Assembly: GCA_014281115.1 (NCBI GenBank)
Contig: JACONQ010000009.1
Location: 434,001-498,000 of the forward strand
Source of the DNA: Laburnicola sp. R22_1
Taxonomy: Eukaryota > Ascomycota > Dothideomycetes > Pleosporales > Didymosphaeriaceae
Direction: 5' to 3'
DNA: 64,000 bases
Made by a program: the position numbers and the translations under genes. Each line of letters opens with the position of its first letter. Position 1 is the stretch's first letter. Below the pieces are notes generated by a model that saw nothing but the letters and a program-made list of their open reading frames with translations, was not told the DNA's origin and searched no databases. This document shows, in pieces, positions 1 through 11,398 of the stretch.

Positions 1-495
1 TCTTTGCGATCTCGTCGACGGTCTCGTGCTTCCTGGTGCGCTTGTGCGGCGCGCCGTTGAGCGCGCCCCTCGCCGGATTGCCTGATGCCCGCTGTCGCTC
101 TGCCTCCTCTGCGAAATGCTGCTGCGTGACCTGCGTGTTGTGCTGATCAATGACCTCGGAAGGTACACCTTCCATGCCGAAGATCTCGATATCGAGGCTT
201 TGGCGGCCGGGAATCGCATTGTCGACTTGCAGTAGCTGCTCCTTGTGGACCTGGGTCATGTGTACGTTGAGACCTGGGGAACTGTTAGCTTACGATGCCA
301 AGGCGTGGTGGGAGACGAGGCGGACTGACCTCCGGCGGTGTTCAGTCGGCGGCCGCATTTGTCGCATTTGAAGTGCTTCGCTTTCTGGTGCGATATGAGG
401 ATCTTGAGGTCGTCGAAGTCGCGCTCGCAGTAGAAGCACCATGGCCGCTCGAGCTTCTGGTTGAGATCGGGGTACCTCTTTCTTTTCTTCGTCAT
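1..495 (-). CDS. BuGZ/ZNF207-type C2H2 zinc-finger protein (3' end outside window)
   Basis: Two exons are visible on the minus strand: 330-495 and 1-273, separated by a 56-bp intron (274-329) with a GTCAGT donor, a GCTAAC branch site and a CAG acceptor. The joined frame stays open to the left edge, about 146 residues. Two adjacent C2H2 fingers are present (C20, C23, H36, H41 and C44, C47, H60, H65), followed by DNAIPGR and an [12 protein letters not shown] motif. This layout is the N-terminal signature of the BuGZ/ZNF207 family. Animal members bind microtubules and the spindle checkpoint protein Bub3; whether the fungal protein does so is inference. After the conserved part the sequence becomes Gln/Glu/Arg rich. 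Start chosen: the ATG at 495, directly followed by a basic MTKKRKR stretch as in the family. The remainder of the gene lies outside the window. I am confident of the family, not of its role in this fungus. Confidence 0.88.
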
Positions 496-2168
496 CGTGC
501 CTAGTTTCCACTCGTTAGGTTCGGCGATACGTGCGCACGAGCGGTTCTGGAAGGTCGATATTAGTTGCGAGGTCGTCGTGTCGAGCGGTGGAGCTGGTGG
601 TGAGCTCGCGGCTGCAGGCTAGCGCGGGTGGGCTTGGCGCGTGAACTTTTCTCCGCAGACGCTGCTGCAGCAATCCCACCACCTTCACTTCAAACCATCT
701 CGCCGAGTCAGGACGGTTGGACATCGAGGACAAGCATGCCGGCTCTGGGCAGCTCAGAAGGGCTTATCAACAAACGAGTACTGCAAAGAGCAGGCTCACG
801 ACCCGCTGGCCTGACTGGGTACGAATTCTCACCAAAGTCTTTGAAATATGGTTTCGATACATAGGCGCAACCAGCACACCAGCCACTTGGTCTCAGACAC
901 ATCCCACAAGTCCCTTCGGGGAGCGTCCTTCATCTGCGCGTCTTGCGTTGGATGTCGTGTATGCGGCTGCACAAACGATCGTGCATTTTCGTTGCCAGAA
1001 AAACCCACCGAGAGGTCCCTCATAGTTCACGCTTCCTCGCTCTTCATGAGAATCTTCTACGAAGAGCGTGACTCCTTGCGTACCTACATTACGAACACAT
1101 CAAAACGTCATTGTTACCATCTTCCCTGCCCCGTGTGCCCATGACAGTGTGATATCCTCAGGCCTCCGCCGTTAAGGTATTCTTCACATCTAACGATGGC
1201 TAAAGTACATTTCGAAATTTTACTCGCTATTCGTGTGTGTGACCATATGAATATGGGCGTAGGTGCCGAATGTATTGCATACAGTACGATTTCCATAAGA
1301 ATGCACATGTCATGTGCGAACGTCTCGCACCAAGACACGGGGAAATTCTGTTGAGATTTCGGGGCCATTGTAGACTGATCAGTGAGACGAGACGATACAA
1401 CGCAGTAACAACTGTGCTCATTTCTTTTGTTCATTTCTTCAGATGCGTTCGTAGTCAACTCAACCTTTTACAGATTATAAAACTTAATCGCGCAACTACA
1501 GTTCAAAAACTAAAGTACGTAAAAAGAAGGGCACACATAGTATCAAGTCTCGGCGACCACAATGTCTTATTGCTTCTTCCTGACCTGGTTTTTTCCTCTT
1601 CGTGCCCACAGAGCCTATTGTACAAAGTTGAACAGAAATTCGGGTGCACCATAAAAAGGACAGGTGCAAGAAGATTCCGACTATCAATAGATAGCTAGTC
1701 GTGTAATTTTATTCGCGTGACATTTCGAAAGGAGCAGATGGGTAATAAAATGATGGGCCATAAGCTGCCAAGATGCACCGAGCGTTGATACGGCCGGCGG
1801 CTTGTTTAGGCTTGTTTAGGGCACAAGGGGACCTGCGTCAGTTTTCGCTGACGAGAATGCGCCACAGGCCGGAGATCAGCTTTGTACATACGGCCACGAG
1901 CAACGGCATCTGTTGCTATCGTCTGGTCTCTGGTGACGCCATGCTCCGGCCTGCGCAGATCGCCCGTGCGCCTGCTGTTTCGAGCATAGACCCCCGTACA
2001 TACCTTTACCCACCTTCCAGAAACACGCTCGACAATCCGGCTCCATCAAGCTACCCTTGTACGCGCATCAGCTATCCAATCTTCATGGCCCTGGGTCTTT
2101 AGATATATATTGTGTGCCGTGCTCCTACACAACTTCCGTCCTCTTGTCACCGTGTCGCCCCAGTAGCA
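496..2168. other. Intergenic region between two divergent host genes
   Basis: Balanced base composition with normal CA/TG content. It contains the upstream regions of the zinc-finger gene (left, minus) and the S28 peptidase gene (right, plus). Several open frames of 60-140 codons occur, but none has recognisable domains, introns or codon pattern, so I do not call a gene. A short tandem of the 10-mer ggcttgttta lies near 1799-1818. No tRNA or rRNA was recognised. Confidence 0.6.
2104..2110 (+). promoter_or_regulatory. TATA-like element upstream of the S28 peptidase gene
   Basis: A TATATAT run lies about 60 bp before the chosen ATG (2169) and is followed by a pyrimidine-rich leader, as is common before fungal start sites. 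Position and composition are the only evidence. Confidence 0.35.
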
Positions 2169-4037
2169 ATGCGCTTCACAACACTCTTTGCGGGCGCTCT
2201 GCTGGGCCTGGAGGCCGCGGCATTGCGCGCCGGAAACCCAGCGGCGGGAGAATTGCGCGAGGAGGTATGCTTAGACATGGACTTAGATTGTTTTGTTGCT
2301 AAAGACATCGAAAGGTTCAAGCTTTCAAAGCACATCGTCAATCTGTGGCCAAACGCGACGTGGACCTGACCGCGCTGTACCCGGCTCGCAATCTCACCAT
2401 CCCGATTGACTTCTTCCACAATGAGACACGATATGAGCCTCACACCAATGGTGAGTGAACCGTAGCTCAGCAGAGTACTTGCCTACTTTCTGGTGAATTA
2501 TTCAGCATTGTTGCATGTGACGCGCACAAGGCGGCCTGGGGCGTACTGTCAGCGGTCAACGCTAACACCTGTGCTTCTAGGCACCTTCAATCTGAGGTAC
2601 TGGTTTGATTCCACCTACTACAAGCCCGGTGGACCTGTCTTCGTCCTTCTTGGAGGAGAGACCTCTGGAGAGGGCCGTCTACCCTTCCTCCAGAAAGGCA
2701 TCGTTCATCAGGTTATCGAGGCCACAAACGGACTAGGCGTCATTCTGGAGCATCGTTACTATGGGGAGAGCTTCCCCTTTCCAAATGTGGCACTTGAGAA
2801 CCTGCGCTTCCTTAGCACTGAGCAGTCTTTGGCAGAGATCGACTACTTCGCGAGAAATGTCAAGTTCGAGGGCGTCGACGCAGATTTGACAGCTCCCAAC
2901 ACTCCATGGATCGCGTATGGCGGTTCATATGCTGGTGCTCAGGCAGCTTTCCTGCGCGTCGTGTATCCTGATACTTTCTGGGGTACCATTTCCTCGTCCG
3001 GGGTAACGACTGCCATCTATGACTATTGGGAGTACTTCGAGCCGATCAGACTGTACGCTCCTCCGGACTGTGTTCATGCCACGCAGACATTTATCAGCGT
3101 GCTGGATGGCATCCTCATGAAGAATGACACTACTTCGATCAAGCAGCTCAAAGAGGCCTTTGGCTTCGGAGGCATCACGGACAGCCGAGATTTCGCCAAC
3201 GTCTTCACTGACGTTTACGGCTGGCAAAGTACGAACTGGGATCCTGAGGTCAACAGCCCGAGCTTCTCCAACTACTGCACCAACATGTCTGGGTCTCTCA
3301 ACTTCCCGGATCTTGATTCACGAAGGGCGACTGTGCAGAGTCTCATTGCTGCGTCTGGGCAAGGAAACGGTACAGCCGTCGAGGACACTATTCTCAATGC
3401 CATCGGGTGGTACGGTAACAAGCTCAAGACGCAGCAAAGCTCTGGGCAGACTCAGGATGAGTACTTCACCATGCTCAACGCTACTTTCTGGCAGGCAACA
3501 GACCTCGACGCTGCAAACACTTACAGGAGCTGGTATTACCAGGTATGCACAGAATGGGGATACATCCAGACCGGCAACACTCCTCCGGAGATCAAGCCGT
3601 TGATTTCTCGGACCCTGGATCTCGATTATCTCACCTACTTCTGCCGCGCCGGCTACAACCGTACAGAGCCGCCGGACGTGTGGCAAGTCAACAAGTATGG
3701 TAATTTCAGCATCGAGTATCCTCGTATGGCTATCATCGGGGGCAACGCCGATCCTTGGAGACCTGCAACTCCTCTCTGGTTCCCGGATGCCAGGAACGAC
3801 ACCATCGAGGAACCGTGGTTGATGATCTCTCACGCGGTGCATCACTGGGAGGAGAACGGCATCTTCCCGAATGAGACTACCCCGCTCTTGCCGCCCTATC
3901 CAGTCATCTATGCTCAACAGTATCTGAAGAACTTCGTGATAGAATGGCTGAAAGGTAAGTAGTCAAATTGCCTCGACGAGGGTGAAAAGTACTAACACCC
4001 AACAGACTTTAAGTCAGAGGCTCATGTCGAGCTATGA
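2169..4037 (+). CDS. Secreted serine peptidase, family S28 (prolyl carboxypeptidase/DPP-II type)
   Basis: Four exons (2169-2264, 2315-2450, 2581-3954, 4006-4037) give a 545-residue protein. The introns (50, 130 and 51 bp) have GT...AG ends, and the last two have CTAAC-type branch sites. The start at 2169 gives a signal peptide (MRFTTLFAGALL...), then a dibasic KR that may be a propeptide site. Catalytic triad candidates of family S28 are visible: Ser193 in GGSYAG, Asp468 in GNADPW, and His498 or His499 in HAVHHW. About ten N-X-S/T sequons support passage through the secretory pathway. Length and motif order fit S28 enzymes, which hydrolyse Pro-X bonds in peptides and work at acid pH outside the cell. 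The final 32-bp exon is needed because reading through the third donor ends the frame at once in GK-stop. The gene sits tail to tail with the NIS1-like gene. The exact substrate cannot be read from the sequence. Confidence 0.92.
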
Positions 4038-4288
4038 CAGGCGCAAGGTATCCACGTATAAACAGCGCTTTCCGCAGCGAACGACTAGTTACACATACAA
4101 AAACCCAACGGTTTTGATTAATCGATAATATGACTCGTCCACCTACCACCCTCCTAATCCTCCAAACCCTATCCTTCAGTCCCCCTCACTGCATTACTAG
4201 CCACCCCACCACATTCCATTATAGTGCTATACCGTGCACCAAAAGCGCACAAAATTTCTCACCCAAAAATTCCTTAAATCCAATCCCC
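4038..4288. other. Convergent intergenic spacer
   Basis: A short C/T-rich spacer between the 3' ends of the S28 gene (plus) and the NIS1-like gene (minus). It probably holds both 3' UTRs. An aaaaccc/ttgattaatcgataata stretch lies near 4098-4130. No gene is seen. Confidence 0.5.
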
Positions 4289-4753
4289 CTAGCACTGCCC
4301 AGTCCCCCACGTAAACCCCTCACTCCTCACCACGTCCCCATTCCCACTCCCCTCCTCCCCCACAACAACAGTAACATTAAAATTCGCCACACTCGGCGAC
4401 GCACTCCGACCATACAAACTAAACAAACTCGCACTCAGCACCACCTCCTTGCCCATCCACGTCTCCAGCCCCGCCGGCGCCGTCGTCTCAATCGTCACAT
4501 TGTCCTGCTGGTTGGACTTGCTGGGTCCCAGGTAGGTCGACTGTGCGAATTGCCCGTGCGTCGAGGGGAAGCCGGAGAGGGAGTAGCTCCATGCTACGGA
4601 TATGTCGGCGACGGATTGGATGTAGTTTTCTGTGATGAGGGTGATGGTGAAGGGGGAGGAGGGGGCGAGGGTGGAGGGGGTGGCGAGGCCGGTTAGGCGC
4701 GCGGTTGTTAGGGTTGTTGTGGCGAGGGTGGCGAGGAGGGTTGAGGGGCGCAT
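4289..4753 (-). CDS. NIS1-like small secreted effector protein
   Basis: A single exon of 154 residues. The frame extends upstream to 5020, but the ATG at 4753 is chosen because it starts a classic signal peptide (MRPSTLLATL..., cleavage near residue 18) and the upstream part is low-complexity Thr/His/Pro. The mature protein shows the conserved order of the fungal NIS1 family: ENYIQSV (43-48 region), STYLGP (72-77), ASLFSLYG (108-115) and NFNVTV (124-129). Members are small apoplastic proteins of plant-associated fungi; NIS1 of Colletotrichum was described as a necrosis-inducing effector that targets plant receptor-like kinases. Role here is inferred from family. Only one Cys (the last residue), so no disulfide scaffold. 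It is the host gene nearest to the RIP-mutated transposon block. Confidence 0.85.
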   Translation of the reverse strand: MRPSTLLATLATTTLTTARLTGLATPSTLAPSSPFTITLITENYIQSVADISVAWSYSLSGFPSTHGQFAQSTYLGPSKSNQQDNVTIETTAPAGLETWMGKEVVLSASLFSLYGRSASPSVANFNVTVVVGEEGSGNGDVVRSEGFTWGTGQC

Positions 4754-5185
4754 TTTTGGGGGGTTGGTTGGGTTGGTTCGTTTGGTTGGGGTGGTGTGGT
4801 GGTGGTGGTATCGCCGAGTTGGAAATAGCTGTGTAGGTGTGATTTGTTTGACGCCGTGTAGTAGGTATGCTGTGTGTGTGGGTGTGGTATGGTGTACAGC
4901 GTGAGTGTCTGTCCGTCCCTCCCTCTCGCGCTCTTTATACAATCCCCCGAAAGCTAGATTAGGTGAACAAAAGAGACACAGACTTGTCGTGGCACCGTGT
5001 GTAATATTGTAATTTAACATTGGGACGACAACCTATGACGATCTGCACTGCGCTTGCATCATCCTGCAGGAGTGGAGTACAGAAACTTGCTTGGGAGACG
5101 AGGATTATGTTCCGAGGCATCCGAGGCTGGGGTTATCCTGGTAAGACTCAGAGGAACATCAATATACGTATGTGTGAGTTTAGGT
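4754..5185 (-). promoter_or_regulatory. Upstream region of the NIS1-like gene, ending at the AT-rich boundary
   Basis: The leader directly before the ATG is CA/CCA-rich on the coding strand (4762-4880). A TATAAAG box on the minus strand at 4933-4939 lies about 180 bp before the ATG. Composition is normal until about 5185, where CA/TG disappear. The promoter is therefore short and directly abuts the repeat block. Confidence 0.5.
4933..4939 (-). promoter_or_regulatory. TATA box candidate of the NIS1-like gene
   Basis: TATAAAG on the minus strand, followed downstream by GA-rich then CA-rich leader sequence. This is the only TATA match in the short upstream region. Confidence 0.45.
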
Positions 5186-5929
5186 CTTCGATGTAGACCT
5201 ATTAAGTACTTTATTAAGTTTTACGTAGTGTATAATTTAAAGTTAATAATTATATTAATTATTTAAAATTGTCTTTATTTTAAGTTCTTAAAGTCTTAGA
5301 TCTATCTATTATTTTACTATTTATAAATTTAGTTAATTATAGCCTTATTACTAATAATAAAACTATAAGGCTACTTAGTAAAAATAGTATTAAAAGTATT
5401 ATATTACTTTTTAATATAGTTTTTATTCTTTTTTATATATACTATCTTAGGGTCTATTTAGTTCCGCTAGTTTAGGGTATTAGAAAGGCTCTAGTTTACT
5501 AACTTAGCGAAATTAATATATAACTAGGGCCTTATTTAGTTATTTTATTAGCGCTAGAAGGCTTTTACTAATATTAGTTTTAGTCTATTATTAGCTAATT
5601 TTATATTTTTACTAGCCTTTATTTACCCTATATCTAAATCTATTAGGGCTTTCTAGTGCCTCTAGTTTAAAAAATAAGCTTAGAGGCTCTTTTTTATCTA
5701 GTTTAATATTAAGTACTTTATATAACTATCTAAATAAACGCTAAGATTCTTATAGTAGTAATAGTAGTAGGTGCCCTAGGTAGCCTTATAGCTATATTAG
5801 CCTATTAATAGCATAATAAGTATACACTACTAGAGCGTAAAAAGTAAAATTTAAATAAAGAGAGAAGATAATAATAGCTAGCTAACTGCCTAAATAACTC
5901 CTAATAGTTATTTAAGGAGTTTTAACTCT

Positions 5930-6790
5930 ATTTAGCTATATAGAATAAGCTATTAACTTTTATAAAGTTTTATAGACTTATTAGTAATAATAGTATTTTT
6001 ATAAAGAAAAAAGTGTTAATATTTTTATATATTTACTCTAATAGGGCGTTTTAGCGTAATACTAAGTATAAAGTAGGGCACTTAATAAAGATAATAAGTT
6101 AGTAAGTACTCTATATCTTTGCTAAGCTTTAACTAATAACTATAGTAATTTTTATAAGGTACTTAACGCTTTACTATATCTTTATTATAATATTATAAAA
6201 GCCCTTATAGAGAAGCTACTAAATATAATTTAAAAGAACCTATAATATTAGCTATTTTTTAAAAACTATATAGAAGTAAATAATAGCACTTGTATACTAA
6301 TATATATACTAGTAACTAAGTAAAAGTAATACTATAACTACTATAGAGACCTAATATAAAATATATTAGTATATATTAACTTTGAAATAAACTTTATATA
6401 TATCTTACCTAGATAGGAGAATAGTTTATATAATAGTCGGGTGTTAAAAATGCTCTAGATAAAGGCTTTAAGACCCCTTTAGGCAAGTCCTTTATAGCTA
6501 ATATAAGATATATTAATAGTAACCTTTTATTAACACTATATAGAGGCGTGCAATACTATTTATAAGAAATTTATTAGCTTAGAAAAAGATATAAAATTTA
6601 AAGAAGGTATTTAACTATTACTACTTAGGCCTATATAATATTATTAAGCGTACTTTTAGAGTTTTTAAAAGGCGTTAGTATATTTTTAACTAGGCGTATA
6701 AGTTTAAAATTATAACTTAGATTAAGCTTATATACACCTTTATAGGTGTATATAATCTTATTAATAAGGTATATAAAATTAAAAAAATCT
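5930..6790 (+). pseudogene. Harbinger DDE (DDE_Tnp_4-like) transposase relic
   Basis: Read through the RIP stops and a few frame changes, the translation keeps the order of the Harbinger nuclease family: a HEVLNALL-like helix (about 6155), the first catalytic region (NNSTCIPTYI near 6275-6310, normally GALDGTHI), the NFEINFIYILPGWE-like stretch (about 6375-6430) with following DSRVL (about 6445), and the later SNLLLTLYRGVQYYL segment (about 6510-6560). The RNIIERIFGVLKRRW-type segment is also recognisable further on, near 6640-6690. Catalytic Asp codons are largely lost or altered. The N-terminal boundary is approximate. Confidence 0.7.
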
Positions 6791-7199
6791 AGAGAATCTT
6801 ATAGAGCTATATAATAAAAAAAGCTTAAGATAAAATATTATAAGGCGAAAAATAGAAATAATATTACTACGCCAAAGCTTAGTATAAATAAAAGAAAGAA
6901 TTAGCTAGTAGTAAGTTTATAGATATTATATAGAGTAGTAATAATAGTAGTAAAGAGTTAATAGTTAAGTAGAAAGGTAGTAAAGTTAATAAATAAAAAG
7001 TTAATATTAAAAGTTATAAAATACACTAGTAGGGCCCTCTATTATTATTCTAACTTTTACTATAATTTACTATAAATAGGAATCTAGTTCTTAAAAAAAC
7101 TAGATTTAACTAGGTAATTTTAAATTTTTAAGAATATAAATCCTATAAAATATACCTAGAGTTAAACTTAGAATAATACCTAAGAGGTAAAAAAATTAA

Positions 7200-8294
7200 A
7201 TTTTATGCGCACAGCCTACTATTATAAGTCTTAGTATAGAGTTAAACTTTTATATTAACTTACTACTTTAACTTACCCTTATCTACCTATTTTAATAACT
7301 TTACACTACTTTTTAAATTACTATACGCCTCTTAATTTATAAGAAAATTGACTCTACTTTTTACTTATACCTTTTACTTACTATAGAGCCTTATATTTAT
7401 AAAGACTTTAGTGTTAAAGTTGTTCTTAAAAATATTAAGGATAGAAAACTTTAGTTAATTAGATAAGACTAAGTAGTTGCTTATAAAGCTTATAATAGTC
7501 TCTTATTAATAATTTCTAGTTATTACTACTTTAATAAGGTCTCTAATTGAGTCTAATAAGTTATTAAATTACTAGCTTATATGCTTCTCTACTATTAACC
7601 TTTTTAAGCGCTTTTTAAAAGGCCTAGGAGTTAACTTTATGCCTACATATTTATAGTAGCCTAACGCCTTATTACCTAAGGTCTCTTTACTATTACTAAA
7701 GCCTATAAATAAGCTTTTTTTATTAGTTTTAATTAACTCTATTAGTTAGGATTATAAGCTATTAAGTAGGTCTTTAAGGCTATCTGCGTTCTTACCTATT
7801 GCTAAGTAGCCCTAAAAAAGATTCTTATATAAATTAGCAAAGTGAAGAGCCTTATACTAAAATTTATAAGCCTTTTTATAGATATTAAAATAGTTCTTAA
7901 GTACCTAGCTATTAGTGGCAATAATGCTATTATTAACTAACAAGCTAGACTACTATATAAGCTCTAACTAGACTTTCTAATTTTTTTATAAGTATCTACC
8001 CTACTTTTAATTTACTAAAGACTTATAGTAGGGTTACTAAATGCCTTCTAGACCTTTTTTATAATATACTACTATGCCTATAGCTTCTAATTATTATTAG
8101 CCCTATTACCCTTATTAGATTAATACTTAAGCGTAATTAATAACGCCTCTAGCTCTTATATACTCTATATTAACCTTTTAACCTTTAATATATATTTACT
8201 AGGGTCTAGTAATAGTATAAGGCTTAGAGACTATATAGGGCCTAGGGATAATATTAGTAGCTATAATATAGGCGTATTGCGTGTAATAGTTCAT
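7200..8294 (-). pseudogene. Possible second gene of the Harbinger-type element (unrecognised)
   Basis: On the minus strand one frame runs from an ATG at 8294 for about 360 codons with interruptions only at TAG/TAA, which RIP can make from CAG, CAA or TGG. I recognise no domain. Harbinger elements often carry a second gene with a Myb/SANT-like DNA-binding domain, but I cannot show that here. The frame is listed because of its position inside the element; stop density is only slightly lower than expected by chance. Confidence 0.25.
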
Positions 8295-8900
8295 ATCTAC
8301 CTTTCTACTAGTTATTTACTATTACCTTTTTTTTTACACTCTAATAGCGCCTTTTATCTTATAGAAGGCGCTTTTTATAGTTAGTGTTAGCGCGTAGTTA
8401 GTGTAAGCCTATGCCCTACGCCGTCCACTATATAAGTAAGGGCCCCCTAGGTTCCTTCCTTATCCCCCATCTTAGTATAGTCTTAATTTAGTTATCTCTT
8501 TTAACTATTCTAGCTATCCCTAAGAGGTTTGCCCTATAAGGCCGTGTACCGCCCTTATATTGCGCATAGAGCTTTCCTATAAGTCCTATAATAGTAATAG
8601 CAATAATAATATTAATAACCTAAGCGTTAATATTAAAATATAAGAGAGCTATTTATAGTAAAGCGTTATTTACAATATAACTTTATAAAATAGTAGATTT
8701 AATAAAATAATAAGGCGAAGATTTAATAAAATAGCAAGTTAAAATTAATAAAGGCAAAGTTTTAGAAAATATACAGCCTAATAGCTAATAAAGCTATATT
8801 TTAAAACTAACTTTTTAGCAGCTAAATAGGCGCTTCTAGATAACGTCCTATTAGCTAAGACGCCGTTAATTTCTCCCCTATACGCTTGACCGCTTACTTA

Positions 8901-8924
8901 GCGTTAGTTTAACAAAACTAACGC
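8901..8924. repeat. Perfect 10-bp-arm inverted repeat
   Basis: GCGTTAGTTT and its exact complement are separated by AACA, near the right end of the Harbinger-type element. It could be a subterminal transposase-binding structure. Confidence 0.5.
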
Positions 8925-8956
8925 CTATTCTATTACTAGAACTAAATAGGGCCTTA

Positions 8957-9520
8957 AACAATCTAATAGTGTTTGGGCGGCTAATTCTAGCAGTGCGTAA
9001 CACTATTTCTAAAGATAGATTTACTACAAAACCCTCCTAGCACTATAAATAGGGGCTTAAGCGCATATTCTCTTTAGGTTTCCTATCTTAGGCTAGCATA
9101 GGCACTGCGCAGACGCTTCTACCTAGGGCTTTAGTTTTAGTACTCTAGGTATAAAAAAATACGATAGTAATTACCTATAATTTTACTTACTCTATTATAT
9201 TCTTACTATATCTAATAATAGCTAAAATAGAGGCTATATAGCTAGTAAAATACTTAAGATTTCTTTTTCTACTATCTACAGCGTTGCAAATAAGAATAGC
9301 CACCTTTTATTTCTTTTTTCTTCTCTCTTTCTACTACCTATAGTCTACGTATTCGTCTATATCGTCTTTTACACTAGGGTTCTTACCTCTCTCTTTTCGT
9401 TATCTTTACGCTATACTTTAAAGGCGTTATTCTTAAGACGCCCTCTATTCTATTACTTAACCTCTTTACTACCTACTACTTACTTTCTGCCTTCTTCTAA
9501 CCCACGTGTATTACTATAAT
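8957..9520 (+). promoter_or_regulatory. Upstream region of the DUF3435 relic
   Basis: No gene is seen. A TATAAATAGGGG-like box (9044-9055) lies about 470 bp before the altered start codon of the DUF3435 relic and may be its old promoter. The rest is C/T-rich with little structure. Confidence 0.3.
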
Positions 9521-9703
9521 ATACAATACTATTTATAAATTAGGAGCTCTTCTAAGAGTAATTATAATAAGTCTAGCGTTAATAATAGTAGCGTAGAATT
9601 AGAATTAGATCTAACTAACGTTAACATATTCTATTAGTAGCCCGGACAGATTAGTCTGCCAGACAGTTTTTGTTAAGACCACAACACTTCACTATAAATT
9701 ATA

Positions 9704-11398
9704 ATGTCTCAACAACACGACGCGTTATTATCTAATTAAGAAGGCAGAATTAAGCTTGCCTTTCACGCCTATTAGAATAAGCAAATTTCAAGCCTGCAAC
9801 GCGCTGCTATAGCATATAATATCCCAAAGTCTACACTAAGCGATCGAATTAACAGAATTACCGCCTAAGCAGATACACGATTAGGTATGGCAAAGCTCAT
9901 CGCAACTAAAGAGCAGACGCTTATATAGTATATCTTTAACCTAGATTCGCGAGGATTTGCACCCTAGCTAGGTAAGGTGGAAGATATGGCCAACAAACTA
10001 CTGGCTGCGCGGTATAGAGACCCTATAGGACAATATTAGGCTTAGCGCTTTGTAAAGCGTGTATCTGAGCTTAAAATGGCTTTTAATCGAGCGAAGAACT
10101 AATAGAGGATACAACAGGAAGACCTAGAGGTTATAAATATGTGGTTTTAGCTAGTAGAGGACATAAAAGCTAAGTATAGAGTGCAGAATAAAGATATCTA
10201 TAACTTCGATAAGACAGGCTTCTAGATAGAAGTTATTGGCTTAATAAAGATTGTAACTAGTTTTGAAAGACGTTCTTAACCTACACTTATTTAGCTAGGC
10301 AACTACAAGTGGGTTACAGTAATTTAGAGTATTTGCGCTGCTAGGTATGCTGCCCCGCTCTTTATTATCTACAAAGGGCGAGTCCACATCTTAGCGTAGT
10401 ATGAGGAGACTAGTATCCCCCGCGATTAGAAGCTCTTAGTCTCTAAGACCGGCTAAACTAACAACAAGCTTAGAGTTGCGTGGTTAAAGCACTTTAACGC
10501 GTATATAAGGCCGCGCATAGTAGGGTTATAGAGGTTACTTATTCTGGACGGCCATAAGAGCCACCACTTCTAGGATTTTAAGGATTATTGCCTAGAACAG
10601 AAGATCCTAACACTCTGTATGCTAGCGCACTTATCTTATATCCTCTAGCCGCTTAATGTGATCTGTTTCGCGCCACTAAAGCTGAAGTACTCCTAGCGCG
10701 TGCGGGACTTGGCGCGCTAACGCGTCTTTTATATCGACAAAGAGGGCTTCCTACTAGCCTTTTGCGATGTGTTTTTTAATGTGTTTACACTAGAAAACTA
10801 TAAGAAAGCCTTTAAGGCCTTTAGGCTTATTTCTTTAGATGCGTTAGTAGTGGTAGATCGCCTTAATGTGCGTATTTACACTCTACCTTAGGGTACCCTA
10901 CTAGATACACTATAGCAAGCTAGGATCCTAAGCAATACTCTTAAGTTTAGATCCCAGTCAAAGCTCGTATGCGACTCTTTTATTTGGTCTCTACCTAATA
11001 CTAAATCGAGCTACTCACAGCTTATAAAAGGTGCTAAACTTATGCTCTACTATAGTGTACTTTAAGAGACCCGTATTAAGGAACTTAAGGAGCAAATTAA
11101 GGTTCTAACAAAGCGAAAAACGCGTAAAAGAAAGCGCATTTAGAAAGGTAAGACGCTAGGCTTTACTTAGAGAGCAGATTTGGGAGTAGAAAGCCCTTCT
11201 ATTAGGGTGAAGTTGTTAAAAAGGGCGCGAGGTAGTAGTAAGGGAGAGGCAGGTCCCTTAACACAACGCCGCTGTGGGAGGTGCAGAGAGCCTGGGCACA
11301 ACGTAAGGACCTGTCAGATAGATAAAGAGATAGAGGAGGAGTTAGATGTTACCCTTAGCAGCTTATTTTCAGATAGTGTTAATAGTAAATTAGAGTGA
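9704..11398 (+). pseudogene. Fot1/pogo transposase relic, copy A
   Basis: ATG (9704) to TGA (11396-11398) is 1695 bp, exactly 565 codons, in one frame, but cut by many TAG/TAA codons. Read through, it shows an N-terminal helix-turn-helix region (NIPKSTLSDRI, near codon 40-50), a CENP-B-like domain (DSRGFAP), the DDE_1 catalytic domain with YNFDKTGF (about 10200-10225), a weakened ILDGHKSHH (about 10535-10560) and a QPL-N/D motif (about 10640-10660), and a C-terminal basic and CCHC zinc-knuckle segment. The last 72 codons (11180-11398) are still open and contain RRCGRCREPGHNVRTC (C-x2-C-x4-H-x4-C). Confidence 0.88.

Larger units (their letters stand above)
5450..8953 (+). mobile_element. PIF/Harbinger-type DNA transposon relic
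   Basis: Ends are imperfect inverted repeats: GGGTCTATTTAGTTC at the left and the complement of GGCCCTATTTAGTTC at the right. Both are directly flanked by TTA (5447-5449 and 8954-8956), the 3-bp target duplication typical of PIF/Harbinger. The sequence resembles the GGCCTGTTTGGTTC-like ends of that superfamily after TG-to-TA change. A degraded DDE transposase lies inside on the plus strand. A second possible frame lies on the minus strand. Heavily RIP-mutated and non-functional. Confidence 0.75.

Noticed and set aside
515..1144. Several overlapping open frames of 60-100 codons on both strands
   Set aside because: They overlap each other, have no recognisable motifs and fit chance frames in balanced DNA.
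1270..1698. 142-codon open frame in the intergenic region
   Set aside because: No domain, no signal peptide, odd composition, and overlapping frames on the other strand; no supporting introns or start context.
3124..3917. Open frames of 159 (plus) and 199 (minus) codons inside the S28 gene
   Set aside because: Shadows of the S28 coding exon, which has family motifs and fitting introns.
4130..4696. 188-codon plus-strand frame opposite the NIS1-like gene
   Set aside because: Low-complexity Thr/Pro/His then Gly-rich translation; it is the antisense of the signal-peptide gene and its leader.
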